64,000 nt of DNA, from NCBI GenBank assembly GCA_037178675.1, contig JAYMGJ010000593.1:1-64000 (forward strand), given 5' to 3'. Below the pieces are notes generated by a model that saw only the letters and a program-made list of their open reading frames with translations, was not told the origin of the DNA and did no database searches. Shown here one piece after another: positions 11,006 to 22,370 of the stretch. A program made the position numbers and the translations under genes. Every line of letters begins with the position of its first letter. Within the stretch, counting starts at the first letter, position 1. Source of the stretch: Scleroderma bovista (Eukaryota > Basidiomycota > Agaricomycetes > Boletales > Sclerodermataceae).

Positions 11006-13077
11006 ATGAGGTGCAGGTCCCGCCTTCTGGCACTCGCTGCCAGCGTGCCCGCTGTCCTCGCCCAGAGCCAGACATGGTGCGTACAGTTGACCTTCCTCAT
11101 GACGTAGCTGACCGCGACCAGGTGTGGAAAGAACTTCATGGCCAATCAATCCGTGGTCCCCCCCGGCGGTCAATTCGTGCTTCCTCCGCCCAGCTCTTCG
11201 CCTCTTCTTGCATTCCGGTGCTCACCCGCATTCCGTCCGTACCTCGAAGCGGACGCCAAGGATGCCTTGTTTGTCGTGGACACGCGCGTTGTCTATGAAT
11301 GGATTAGTGGCACATCGCCTATCATCCTTCCCAGTAACGCGAGCGATGCGGGAAACCTGACCGTGACCATCACCGTCGATGGCATCCACACCACACAGCA
11401 AGTGCCGCTCGACACCGTCGGAAACGAGATCCCGTTGGACATCAGCAGTCTGGTGGCGGACAACTCCCCATACGATGTTGACTGCTCTGCGACGTACACC
11501 TCGTCGTCGGGACAAGCACAGCAATTCCATGCGACCACCTCGCTCTTGTATCTGCCCGATACTAATGCCTCGGTTACCAAGACAGACCTGAGAACTGGGT
11601 CGTTGTGGGTGCGGCCTCCCGATGGCTCCGGCGGTCCATTCAAACCCTTCATTCCTCAAGGATTCTCCATCAACTTTGATCTCTACCTCAAAAATTTGTC
11701 CATGATAGATGCACTCAAGACCGATGGGTAAGTGCGCGTCCTAGCCGTTTGTGATGTCCTCTCATGGATTTCTGGCTCGTAGCTTCAACACTGTAAGCGC
11801 CTTAGAAACCTTGTCGTAGGGATGACCTGATTCCGAGAACAGATTCACCCGTTGCCTCCTTACGACAATCTCACCCTCTTTGAAGAAGTCGTCAACAGGA
11901 CCGTCGAACTGGGTATCTATCTCATCTTTGACATGCGCGCGTGAGCCCCTATTCAACTAAGCGCCGAGTCGGTCCACTCATTCCTTTTCAGCTACTATCA
12001 AAACCTGACGGAAGTGGCTGCCGTCGTCAACACCTACAAGTCGCTCCCTAACTTGCTCACTTGGGAGACGGCCCACGAGCCCGATGGCGTCACCGATCCC
12101 TTCAACGCCCCAAAGACCACATACGACCTCATTTATCAGATGGACGGCTACCATCCCGTCTCGATCGTGCTCAACTGCGAGAACTACTACTTTTCCCCGT
12201 ACGTTGAAGGTGCCGATATCGTGGTCGAGGTACGTTACCAGCCGCCATTCGGCTGTGCCAGGCATGTTCATCGCCGCCCGTGTTTCAGGATGCCTATCCA
12301 CTTGGTATCAATGCCACGTTTTCGCCGGTCTGGCACACGCCGTGTACACCAGACTTTGGCCACTGCGGATGCGATAACTGTGTGGGCGGCTTGATCGACA
12401 TCAGGGCGCGTATCCAGACGTTCAAGGACAGGCTCGACATCCTTGGCTATGATCGCAGCAAGTCAGTCTGGACGACGCCTCAGGCGATCGGAAGCGGAGC
12501 GTCAGTGGACGATGTGTCTTTTCACCCGAATTCTGACTTATTTTCGTGTGTAGGTACTGGAACTCGACGCCTACCGGCCCGCAATGGGCTGCGATGGATC
12601 TCATTTCCTTCAACCACGGTGCTATGGGTACGTCTAATACAGTACTCTCGAGGGCTGCATAGCTCATCGATCCTTCCAGGTTCCATGTCCTTCCAGTACC
12701 CCACCAACTCCACCGCCCTCGACCACGTAGCCCAGGGTCTGAACCCCAGCATCACCAAGACCGTCCAGCCCTTCCTCGTCAACCCCGACGCGGGCTACGC
12801 CGCATACGACTACAACGGCGTCGACATCGGCGTGTGGTACAACGGCACGGCGTACCTGCTGCTCGTCGCGCACTTGAACGCGACCATGAACGGCAACAGC
12901 AACAGTACGGCAGGGTTGGTCGTCGTGCCGTGGAGCGCGGTGGGGCTGGGGGCGATTACGAATGTGACGCAGCAGGTGCAGCGGATCTATGCGGTTGGGC
13001 AGAATTATAGTGCGAGCGGGGTGGATGCCAATCCCGGGGGAATTGGTGTGTATACGGCGACGCCGCCGGCGTCTTGA
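11006..13077 (+). CDS. secreted glycoside-hydrolase-like protein, cassette 1, intact
   Basis: Eight exons, join(11006..11076,11122..11727,11783..11792,11843..11940,11992..12229,12289..12500,12554..12627,12680..13077), encode 568 aa, including a 10-nt micro-exon. A signal peptide (MRCRSRLLALAASVPAVLA) is followed by an N-terminal beta-rich region to about residue 200, a TIM-barrel-like region (FSINFDLYLKNLSMIDALKT, ELGIYLIFDMRA) and TWETAHEPDG, which resembles the W-x-EP acid/base strand of clan GH-A enzymes; later VWTTPQAIGSGAYW and MDLISFNHGAMGSMSF fit a second catalytic strand. Many N-x-S/T sites and Cys pairs (HTPCTPDFGHCGCDNC) fit secretion. The C-terminal 130 residues look like a small beta domain. 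Family number, substrate and nucleophile are not assignable by eye. It faces the membrane-protein gene at 13536-14866. Confidence 0.75.
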
Positions 13078-13535
13078 AGTGCGATGTCGAGGGGGGCGGG
13101 GGGCATATATACTACTACTAAGTGATGCCCGTTTTAATATTTTGGGTTTAGCGCAAGAACTGTGGTTGGGGGATTTTATTATAAGTTATTCCAAGTTTAT
13201 GAATAAAACTGACCCCGCATGCAGGCGTTGCCTGTACGACTTGGAACGTGAACTGCTTCGGATGGTTGCCGTACCGATATCCGCGGCGCTTGAGCGAGTC
13301 GAAACTTTTCCAGAACTTACATAAATGTCAAAGGGCCCGAGGGCAATACTACCACCTTGAAGCTGAAGACGAGGATCAATTTTGCGGGATGCGAGCATTT
13401 ACAATGACGAAATTGGTCTACCGTACTTGACGGTCGGGGAGTTCAAGTCTCTGTTACGGTATAGTAGCTGTATACATATACATTGTGGAGAAACAAGAGC
13501 AGGCACAGTGCTCAAAGCAAATGATATGACACATC

Positions 13536-14866
13536 TCAGGTAGTGGTGGCAGCCTCTCTTTCTCCGGTGACGATGGTAAAGCGATTTTTTCCAAGGGTGT
13601 CAATGTCATTGCAGGATTCCGTGATCAGCCAGTAGAGGGGAACAATGAGTAACAGATACACAGCCAAGCAGCCAGCAACGGTGAGTTGATCCGCTGCTTT
13701 GTGATTGAAACAATGAACGAGTATTGCCATAAGGAACAACACAAGGCTAAAGAGCACTAATGTGAGCACCATCGAAATCACAGGGACCACACCTAACATA
13801 CCTGTACATGAACAAGCCGAAGGGACTAGCCATTATTAAAATCATGATTAGGAAGTAGAATGGACCATAATTGGTCTATATTCGCTTAAACAAAGGGCGT
13901 GTTTACCAGAGTAGCTCTGGGAATTACTTACGAATAATCTTGGTGAGCGTACAACTAATCCCATTATAATGCTGGCCAGTGCAGCCAAAAGAGAGGCGTA
14001 ACTGAATTGCTGTGGGGGGTAGGATAGTCCACCGGGTGCCGTGTCAATGGACTGGATAGCAAGAAAACTCATGTTCGCGGCCAAAAGTACAGTAGCCTTG
14101 TTAGATTGTTAGGCAACCTACCGTCCTGATGTGCGAGGTTCCAGAACTCACCAACAAGCTAACTTGTTGTGTGTCATCGGCGTACGTGCGAGAGAACTTG
14201 CGCCATTTCTCGACATCGGTAGACCATACTTTACGTTCATTTTTGCCTCGGGTAGCAGCGAGGGAACGCTGAATGATCAAGAAAGAACATGTTAAACAGT
14301 TTCCTATTTCACAATATCAGTAGACCATACGTTACCTCTGTCCTCAATTTGTGTATGAGCAAGGGAACGTTGGATGAATCCAAATTGATCGAGGAGAAAC
14401 ACCATGAGAAGCAGCTTCGCCCACTTGGTCCACAATAAACGTAAGCCTTTTTTGAGGAGGTTTAGATCGGTCATTCCTTGTACTAGGTGATGATCGTTAG
14501 CGCACACAATAGGTAACAACTAGTCGCAACGCACGATAGGGGGATTTCCTCTCCCGCTTCCATTTGAGCAGGGTCGCCTTCTACTTGAGTAGGGCCGTCT
14601 TCCATTTGTGCAGGCGTGCGGCATGCACAAATGACATGCCCAATGGGGTTGGCTATGCCTTCTTCAGAAAGAGATTCCTTCCCTTCCGCGAGGGTAAGAG
14701 TCTTCGGAAGAAGTTCACGACTCGAGTCCTGGCCATTGCACTTGGACTTGCATCTGCTGAAGACCACACGACAGAGAGCGAGCAAGTACTGCAACAAGCG
14801 GACAGGCGAATACCGCTTTAGTGCACTGAGTAAGAACTTGCGAATGTGACAAAGTATGCCGAGCAT
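13536..14866 (-). pseudogene. multi-pass membrane protein of cassette 1, frameshifted
   Basis: Six-exon copy of the cassette membrane-protein family (see 18447-19805). It begins MLGILCHIRKFLL and ends with a TM-rich last exon (FLMAILVHCF, LAVYLLLIVPLYWLI). Exon 2 lacks 38 nt relative to the copy at 24715-26047 (the stretch between CCTCCTC and AAAAAAGG), which shifts frame and meets a stop, while the codons downstream are still open in the family frame. An unrecognised alternative splice could in principle bypass this. All other splice sites seen in the intact copies are present. Its partner hydrolase is the only intact one in the window. Confidence 0.65.
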
Positions 14867-15079
14867 TTATACGATGGTAGGATGTTAATCGCCGTTTCGT
14901 GCACCTATCTCGAAGATGGGTGCTTAGTGCTCAGTTTCAAACGAGGAGTCAAATAACGCAGAGTCGCTTATTATAGCATGGGGACCTGGCATGCTGTATT
15001 GTGTTTTCTTTGAACCTGTGCATATGAGATCAAAGCATGGTTTTCATACCACTGGGCCAAGTGTTTCCATATTCTAATT

Positions 15080-15910
15080 TTTCTAATTTCCATTGTTGGT
15101 GAATTAGGCCACGTGAATGTTGGTCCCCATTCGTTCATCTGGTATGGAGTTGACCAGAGCTGAAAATATTTTGATAGCCATCGCTTTGTGCGAGAACAGG
15201 TCAAGGACAGCACGTTTGGTGTCACCTCGTCCAAAATGCTCGCTGATGGACTTACAAAACCACTTCCACATGAGGGGTTCGAACGACTGGTTCAAGGCTG
15301 CGAGGTGTAAAATGATGCGCAGGGGGTCAACACGTACTAACACGTACTGTCAGCGCAAACCTGTCACTGTAATGAATACCTGGTACCTGTCAGAACCCTT
15401 GTGCGACGAGGCGTGTCTTGTATCGAATGATCTCGCCGTCAGGTCCGAACTTCAGTGCGTACGTGCATAGGTTCCCTATTATTGCCTTTCGACCCTCGGG
15501 AGGCTATCTACTAGTTTCCCAAAGCCAGACTCTAAGTTAGAGGAAGATAGTCGTTCCACTAAAATTAGAGCTATCTATGATCTCTCACCATTGGTCTGCA
15601 TCGGCCCGCACCTCACCGTGCACCTTGCGGAAACTCGTTGGAATCGATTATCCATAAGTGGCGGAGTACGCAAGCTGAATGACTTCGACTGTTGGCATAA
15701 ACCAGTAGCTTGGGCTGCATGTTCTGATACTATTAAGTGCGTGATCTTGCTGACAGTTTTCAGTACTGGCTTCTCTCGTAAGCAGCTTTTTTCCTCCACG
15801 AGTGGCGAGTACGTAACTGATTGAGATTGGCAGAGAGCAGGTGGATCAGGTGGTCGGAAGGATGGGATTTGGTGAGGTGGGGTGCAAGGAATAGGTGTTC
15901 GACTCAAGAG
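15080..15910. mobile_element. Ty1/Copia remnants, two opposite fragments
   Basis: On the plus strand about 15165-15300 reads HRFVREQVKDSTF...MLADGLTKPLPHEGFERLV, the end of a Copia RNase H domain. On the minus strand about 15310-15460 reads YALKFGPDGEIIRYKTRLVAQGF then a stop, and VRVDPLRIILHLAA, the start of the Copia reverse transcriptase; 15575-15907 minus holds the linker before it (SFSLRTPPLMDNRFQRVSA). The two fragments point at each other, so this is a rearranged, dead copy. Similar fragments follow in other cassette spacers. Confidence 0.6.
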
Positions 15911-16109
15911 TGGGGTTAGATATGTAGTACATATGTAGTAGGGCGGAGATGCACTGGTGACTTTGACCGCGCGTTGAGTTGATGCAGTTCTGTCCCCCCT
16001 TCACTTGGCGTGCGCCGTGCTAGATCAAATAATTGTCTCCTTCGCTGTGGCTGAAAACTTTTTCATACATATCGCGCAGTGAAACGAAGAACCCTATGAT
16101 ATTTTGTAT

Positions 16110-17988
16110 GCTTCGTGGTCCCCCATGGCGGTCAATTCGTGCTACCTCCACACAGCTTCAATGAGCCTCTCCTAGGTGAGTCCTTGCATTCCGGTGCTCC
16201 CCCAACATTCCGTCCGTACTTCGAAGGGGATGCCATATAATGTCTGTCGTGGACACGCGCATTATCGTGACAATCACAGTCGATGCATCCACACCACACA
16301 GCAAGTGCCCCTCGACACCGTCGGAAACGAGATCCCCTTGGACATCAGCAGTCTGGTGGCGGACAACTCCCCATACGATGTTGACTGCTCTGCGACGTAC
16401 ACCTCGTCGTCGGGACAAGCACAGAAATTCTATGCTACCACCTTGCTCTTGTATCTGCCCGATACCAATGCTCGGTTACCAAGGCAGACCTGAGAACTGG
16501 GTCGTTGTGGGTGCGGCCTCCCGATGGCTCTGGGGGCCCATTCAAACCCTTCATTCCCCAAGGATTCTCCATCAACTTCGATCTCTATCTCAAGAATTTG
16601 TCCATGATAGATGCACTCAAGACCGATGGGTAAGTGCGCGTCCTAGTCGCTTGTGATGTCATCTCATGGATTCCCGCCTTGTAGCTTCAACACTGTAAGC
16701 GCCTCAGAAATCTCGTCGTGGGATGATCTGATTCCGAGAATAGATTCACCCGTTGCCTCCTTACGACAATCTCACCCTCTTTGAAGAAGTCGTCAACAGG
16801 ACCGTCGAACTGGGTCTCTATCTCATATTCGATATGCGCGCGTGAGCCCCTGTTCAACTAAGCGCCGAGTTGGGCCACTCATTGACAATGATGTTGCTTT
16901 CAGCTACTATCAAAACCTGACGGAGGTGGCTGACGTCGTCGACACGTACAAGTCGCTCCCTAATTTGCTTACTTGGGAGACGGCCCACGAGCCTGATGGC
17001 GTCTCCGATCCCTTCAACGCTCCCAAGACCACATACGACCTCATTTATCAGATGGACGGCTACCACCCCGTCTCGATTGTGCTCAACTGCGAGAACTACT
17101 ACTTTTCCCCGTACGTTGAAGGTGCCGATATCGTGGTCGAGGTACGTTACCACCACCCGCCATTCGGCTGTGCCAGGCATGTTCATCGCCCGTGTTTCAG
17201 GATGCCTACCCACTCGGTATCAATGCCACGTTTTCGCCGGTCTGGCACACGCCGTGTACACCAGACTTTGGTCACTGCGGATGCGATAACTGTGTGGGCA
17301 GCTTGATCGACATCAGGGCGCGTATCCAGACGTTCAAGGACAGGCTCGACATCCTTGGCTATGATCGCAGCAAGGCAGTCTGGACGACGCCTCAGGCAAT
17401 CGGAAGCGGAGCGTCAGTCACTTGGCAGATGTGTCTTTCACCCGAACTCTTAACTTATTTTCGTGTGTAGTTACTGGAACTCGACACCTACCGGCCCGCA
17501 ATGGGCTGCGATGGACCTCATTTCCTTCAACCACGGCGTTATGGGTATGTCGTCTCGCTCCGACCTGGGCTGCGTAGCTCATCGATCCTCGCAGGTTCCA
17601 TGTCCTTCCGGTATCCCACCAACTCCACCGCCCTCGACCACGTAGCCCAGGGTCTGAATCCCAGCATCACCAAGACCGTCCAGCCCTTCCTCGTCAACCC
17701 CGACGTGGGCTACGCCGCATATGACTACAACGGCGTCGACATCGGCGTGTGGTACAATGGCACAGCGTACCTGCTGCTCGTCGCGCACTTGAACGCGACT
17801 ATGAACGGCAACAGCAACAGCACGGCGGGGTTGGTCGTCGTGCCGTGGAGCGCGGTGGGGCTGGGGGCGATTACGAATGTGACGCAGTGCAGCGGATCTA
17901 TGCGGTTGGGCAGAATTATAGCACGAGCGGGGTAGATGCCAATCCCGGGGGAATTGGTGTGTATACGGCGACGCCGCCGGCGTCTTGA
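16110..17988 (+). pseudogene. glycoside-hydrolase-like pseudogene, cassette 2
   Basis: High identity to the intact gene at 11006-13077 across exons 2-8, but without the signal-peptide exon. Exon 2 has stops and a deletion that removes the segment between the equivalents of VVDT and TVTITVD, and the last exon has a 4-nt deletion (gtgacgcag|tgcagcgg) that shifts frame near the C-terminus. Exons 4-8 keep their splice signals, so the loss looks recent. The micro-exon (CTTCAACACT) is still present. Confidence 0.8.
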
Positions 17989-18446
17989 AGTGCGACGTCG
18001 AGGGAGGGGGGGGGACATATATACTACTTCTAAGTGATGCCCGTTTTAATATTTTGGGTTTAGCGCAAGAACTGTGGTTGGGGGATTTTATTATAAGTTA
18101 TTCCAAGTTTATGAATAAAACTGACCCCGCATGCAGGCGTTGCTTGTGCGACTTGGAACGTGGACTGCTTCTGATCCATACTGATACCTGCTGGGCTTGA
18201 GCGAGTCGAAACTTTTCCAGAACTTACATATGTCAAAGGGCCCGAGGGCAATACTACCACCTTGAAGCTGAAGACGAGGATCAATTTTGCGGGATGCGAG
18301 CATTTATAATGATGAAATTGGTCTACCGTACTTGACGGTCGGGGAGTTCAAGTCTCTGTTACGGTATAGTAACTGTATACAAATACATTGTGGAGGGACA
18401 AGAGCAGGTAACCCAGCAGTGCTCAAAGCAAATGATATGACACATC

Positions 18447-19805
18447 TCAGGTAGTGGCAGCCCTTTCGGCAGCGATGGTAGTAAAGCGATGCTCGAGGGC
18501 GTCAATGTCATTGCAGGGTTCCGTGATCAGCCAGTAGAGGGGGACGAGGAGCAGCAGATACACAGCAAAGATGACGGCAACGATGAGTTGAAGCGCTGCT
18601 TTCTGTCTGGCACAATGAAGTAGTATTGCCACAAGGAAAAACGTAAGGCTAAAGTAATGAAAGCGCTAATGTGAGCACCATCGAAATCACAACGACCACC
18701 GAACATACCTGTACATAAAGAAGAGGAGCGGACCAATCAGGATGAAAGCCATGGCTCCGAAGTAGAATGGTCTATGAATGGTCTATATGCGCTTTAAAGG
18801 GCCTGTTTACCAGGAGTTGCTCTGGGAATTACTTACGAACAATCTTGGCGAACGTACAGCTAATCCCATTATAATGCTGGCCAGTGCAGCCAAAAGAGAG
18901 GCGTAACTGCATTGCTGTGGGGGGTAGCCCAGTCCACCGGGCGCCGTGTCAATGGACTGAATAGCGAGAAAACTCATGTTCGCCGCCAGAAGTACAGTAG
19001 CCTTGTTAGATTGTTAGGCTCATTCTGAGCAACCTGCCGTGCTAATGTGCGAGATTCCAGAACTCACCAACAAGCTAACTTGCTGTGTGTCATCGGTGTA
19101 CGTGCGAGAGAACTTGCGCCATTTCTCGACATCGGTAGACCATACTTTACGTTCGTTTTGGCTTCGGGTACCAGGGCGCTAAATGATCAAGTAAGAACAC
19201 CTTAAACAAATTCTCATTTCGCAATATCAATAGACCATACGTCATCTTTGTCCTCGATTTGTGTGTAAGCAAGGGAACGCTGGATGACGTGCATCTGATC
19301 GAGGAAAAGCACCATGCTAGGCAGATTCCACCAGTTGCCCCACATTAAACGTAAGCCTTTTTTAAGCGGAGGGTTACTTTTAATGCACACTTCCTGTCTG
19401 AGAGGAGGTTCAAATCGGACATTCCTAGTACTAGGTGATGACGATCGTTAGTGTACACAATAGGTAACTAGGCACAACGCACAATAGGGGGATTTCTTCA
19501 ATCTGAGCAGGGTCCGCTTCCACTTGAGCAGGGCCGTCTTCCATTTGTGCAGGCGTGCGGCATCCAGAAATGACATGCCCAATGGGGTTGGCTATGCCTT
19601 CTTCAGAAAGAGACTCTTTCCCTTCCGCGAGGGTAAGAGTCTTTGGAAGAGATTCATGACTCGAGTCCTGGCCATTGCACTTGGACTTCCACCTGCTGAG
19701 GACCGCACGACAGAGAGCGAACAAGTACTGCAACAAGCGGACAGGTGAATACCGTTTTAGCGCATTGAGTAAGAACTTGCGAATGTGATAAAATATGCTG
19801 AGCAT
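18447..19805 (-). CDS. multi-pass membrane protein of unknown function, cassette 2, intact
   Basis: Six exons, complement(join(18447..18648,18709..18782,18837..19001,19068..19178,19241..19430,19483..19805)), encode 354 aa; every join is in frame. Exon 1 is basic and cytosolic-looking (HIRKFLLNALKRYSPVRLLQYL..SRWKSKC). Exon 3 carries VWSTDVEKWRKFSRTYTDDTQQVSLL, leading into TM segments ATVLLAANMSFLAIQSI and YASLLAALASIIMGLAV (exon 4), MAFILIGPLLFFMY (exon 5), SLTFFLVAILLHC and LIVAVIFAVYLLLLVPLYWLI (exon 6). The block W..D..K..R.....L.A..LLAAN..FLAIQS.D is familiar from a large Agaricomycete family with no assigned function. The gene is convergent with the hydrolase remnant 460 bases away. Confidence 0.72.
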
Positions 19806-20539
19806 TTGTACGATGGTAGGATGTTAATCGCCGTTTCGTGCACCTATCTCGAGGATGGGTGCTTAGTACTTAGTGCTCAGTTTCAAACGAGGAGCCAAAT
19901 AATGCAGAACCACTGATTATAGCATGAGGGCCTGGCATGCTGTATTGTGTTTCCCTTGAACCTGTGCATACCTATCAAATAGAGTTCAGGCAGGAAGGAA
20001 CGTACCTGGGCATGGTTCCTTTACCACTGGTCCAAGTGTTTCCATATTCTGATTTCCATAACTTGTTGGTGAATTAGGCCATGTGAATGTTGGGTCCCAT
20101 TCGTTCTTCTGGCATGGAGTTTACCGGAGCTGAAAATATTTTGATAGCCAAAGCCTAGCACATGAACTTGCAGTCAAATGTGTAAGAAAGTCAGACCGTC
20201 TGTCCACTTTACTGTTATGCCAAAAGGCCAAAACACTGAGCAGCTGGTACTCAGTACTGTACCGTGCCTGGCAGTACAATATGAGTGCATAACCCGGGCT
20301 CAGCCAGCGTACTTACGAAATGACCGACGCTCCGTATCGAGCCAGCATCTTCAAACTTCACAGCTTCAAGCTCGGGAGCTGCGTCGTGTTTCTGAGTAAT
20401 GACCATCGCACACGCAGCATGTCAAAAGTCTGTGGGTTCGAAGGTTATTACAGGACCTCGGCGTTGACTACACGAACATGACAATGTCGTTATTGTTCAC
20501 CTAACGAAGGACTCACGTACTATCACACCTGGACGAGGT

Positions 20540-22170
20540 ACATCAATACAAGCCACCACTTTGTGCAAGAACAGGTTGAGGACAACATATTTGGTGCCAC
20601 CTTGTCCGAAATGCTCGCTGACGGACTCAAAAAGCAACTTCCACATGAGACATTCAAATAACCAGTTCAAGAGCTAGGACTTGGCTCATACTAAAGAGGT
20701 TGAAACACAGCATGTATTTCTCGTATGAATCTTTCCAATTGGAGGATTCATACAAGAAATACATGCCACAGTTAGGGAATAGTACAGGTACAGGTAACAC
20801 TTAGCACTTAGGAAACCTTGCGTCGCCCAAGTGGCCAGGCCCCCGGTACATGGTTTGCTAGCACCCTATTGGTCATCACGTTTCCAATCAGAGTCTGAGT
20901 AGCCTGTGAGTACGAATGCATTATCGTATGTGTTGCTATCTCCGAGCGTGAGTGTGTAGTCGCAGGTGCCTGGCAGGTAGCGTAGTACTCGGCAAGCAGT
21001 CCCCCAATGTTGTTGGCCAGGATTGGCGCTGGAATGACCTGTGTAGGTAACCAGCGGCGAATGCGACATCGAAGCGTGACACTGCAGCAAGCCAGATAAG
21101 AGATCCGACAAGTCCCCTGTACCTGTACGGGTGCCTTTGCACTGGGCTGCAGTCATCCAGAAGCATTTAATGATAGTTTCGGTATATTGTTTGAGGGAGA
21201 TGGTCGCCGTGCCATTACATACGTCGATTATGTGTCGGCCAGAAGCCCATGAGCCAGTCACGGTTTTCTTTCACCCCTTCAACGAGTTCGTGGAGTTGGT
21301 AACAAGTGTCGCTGAGTGCACAAGGCGTTTCGGTAACAGTGACCATGTCGACGTGGATTGCAATGATCAATGGTCCAACACGTCCAGATGGTGCACATTG
21401 GACATATACAGCTTGGTGCGACGTGCACCGGTTGAGGCCCATTTTGATTTGAGTCTATCGCGCACGTGCTTTGACCGCAACATGGTGCCTTGTTCAATCC
21501 CGTAGAGGTCTCGTAGAAAGTTTAGTGATCGTCTGGTCGAGTCAGCGAAGCCTTCGGGTTGGCGCATGTGGATCTCGTCGTCGATCTGGCTGTGCAGGTA
21601 TGCACCGGTGACGTCGTCTTGACCACAATACCAGCAGAGAGCTGCGAAGTGTAAAATGATGCGCAGGGAGTCAAGTCGTACTGTCGGCGCAGACGTGTCA
21701 CTGTAATGGACACCTGGTACCTGTGAGAACCCTTGTGCGACTGGCATGCCTTGTATCGAATGATCTCGCCGTCAGGTCCGAACTTCAGCACGTCCGTCCA
21801 TCGGTTCCCTGTTGTTTCGACTCTTGGGGAGGCTATCTGCGATCACCCACGTACCTCGTTTCTCCAGCGTGCCTAGATCTTCTCGCAACGCCTCCCACCA
21901 TTTGTCTGCATCTTTGCACCTCACCGCCTTGGGGAAACTCTCCGAATCGATTGTCCCGAGCGGAGTATGCAAACTGAGTGCCTTCGGTTGTTGGCATATC
22001 ACCTGCAGCTTTGTCTGTACGTTCTGTATTATGCGCAGTGCGTTTCGCAGATCTTGCTGACTTCTCACTGGCTTCTCGTAAGCAGCCCTTTTCTTCCACC
22101 AGTGGCGAGTAACACGTACGTTCAGATTGGCGGAGAGCAGGTGGATCAGGTGGTCGGAGGGGTGTGATAT
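20540..22170. mobile_element. Ty1/Copia remnants, opposite fragments
   Basis: The plus strand at about 20540-20690 reads HHFVQEQVEDNIFGATLSEMLADGLKKQLPHETFK, a Copia RNase H end. The minus strand at 20866-22100 reads in order the pre-RT linker (SESFPKAVRCKDADKWWEALREDL), FGPDGEIIRYKA, AQGFSQVPGVHYSDTSAPTVRLDSLRII, DDVTGAYLHSQIDDEIHMRQPEGF (RVT_2) and RYLPGTCDYTLTLGD...LTGYSDSDW (RNase H start). Frames change several times and stops occur, so it is dead. No LTRs were found next to it. Confidence 0.7.
20710..20766. repeat. 22-bp inverted repeat (hairpin) with 13-nt loop
   Basis: Arms at 20710-20731 and 20745-20766 pair at 21 of 22 positions (GCATGTATTTCT..GTATGAATC against its complement), separated by 13 bases. 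It lies between two opposed Copia fragments. Confidence 0.85.
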
Positions 22171-22370
22171 GGCGAAGTGGAGTGCAAGGGATAGGTGTTC
22201 AAACGTTCATTGTTCATTGGGTGGTAGTGACTTTGTATCGAGTATTAGATTGAGAACTCTAAGTTCCGGTAACTACATAAGATGTCCTTTGGAAGTTGGC
22301 ATCCTCTCTTCAACTGCTTCCTTTGTGCGGCAACACCTCCCCTCCCCTATGATAACGCAGATTGCTTACC

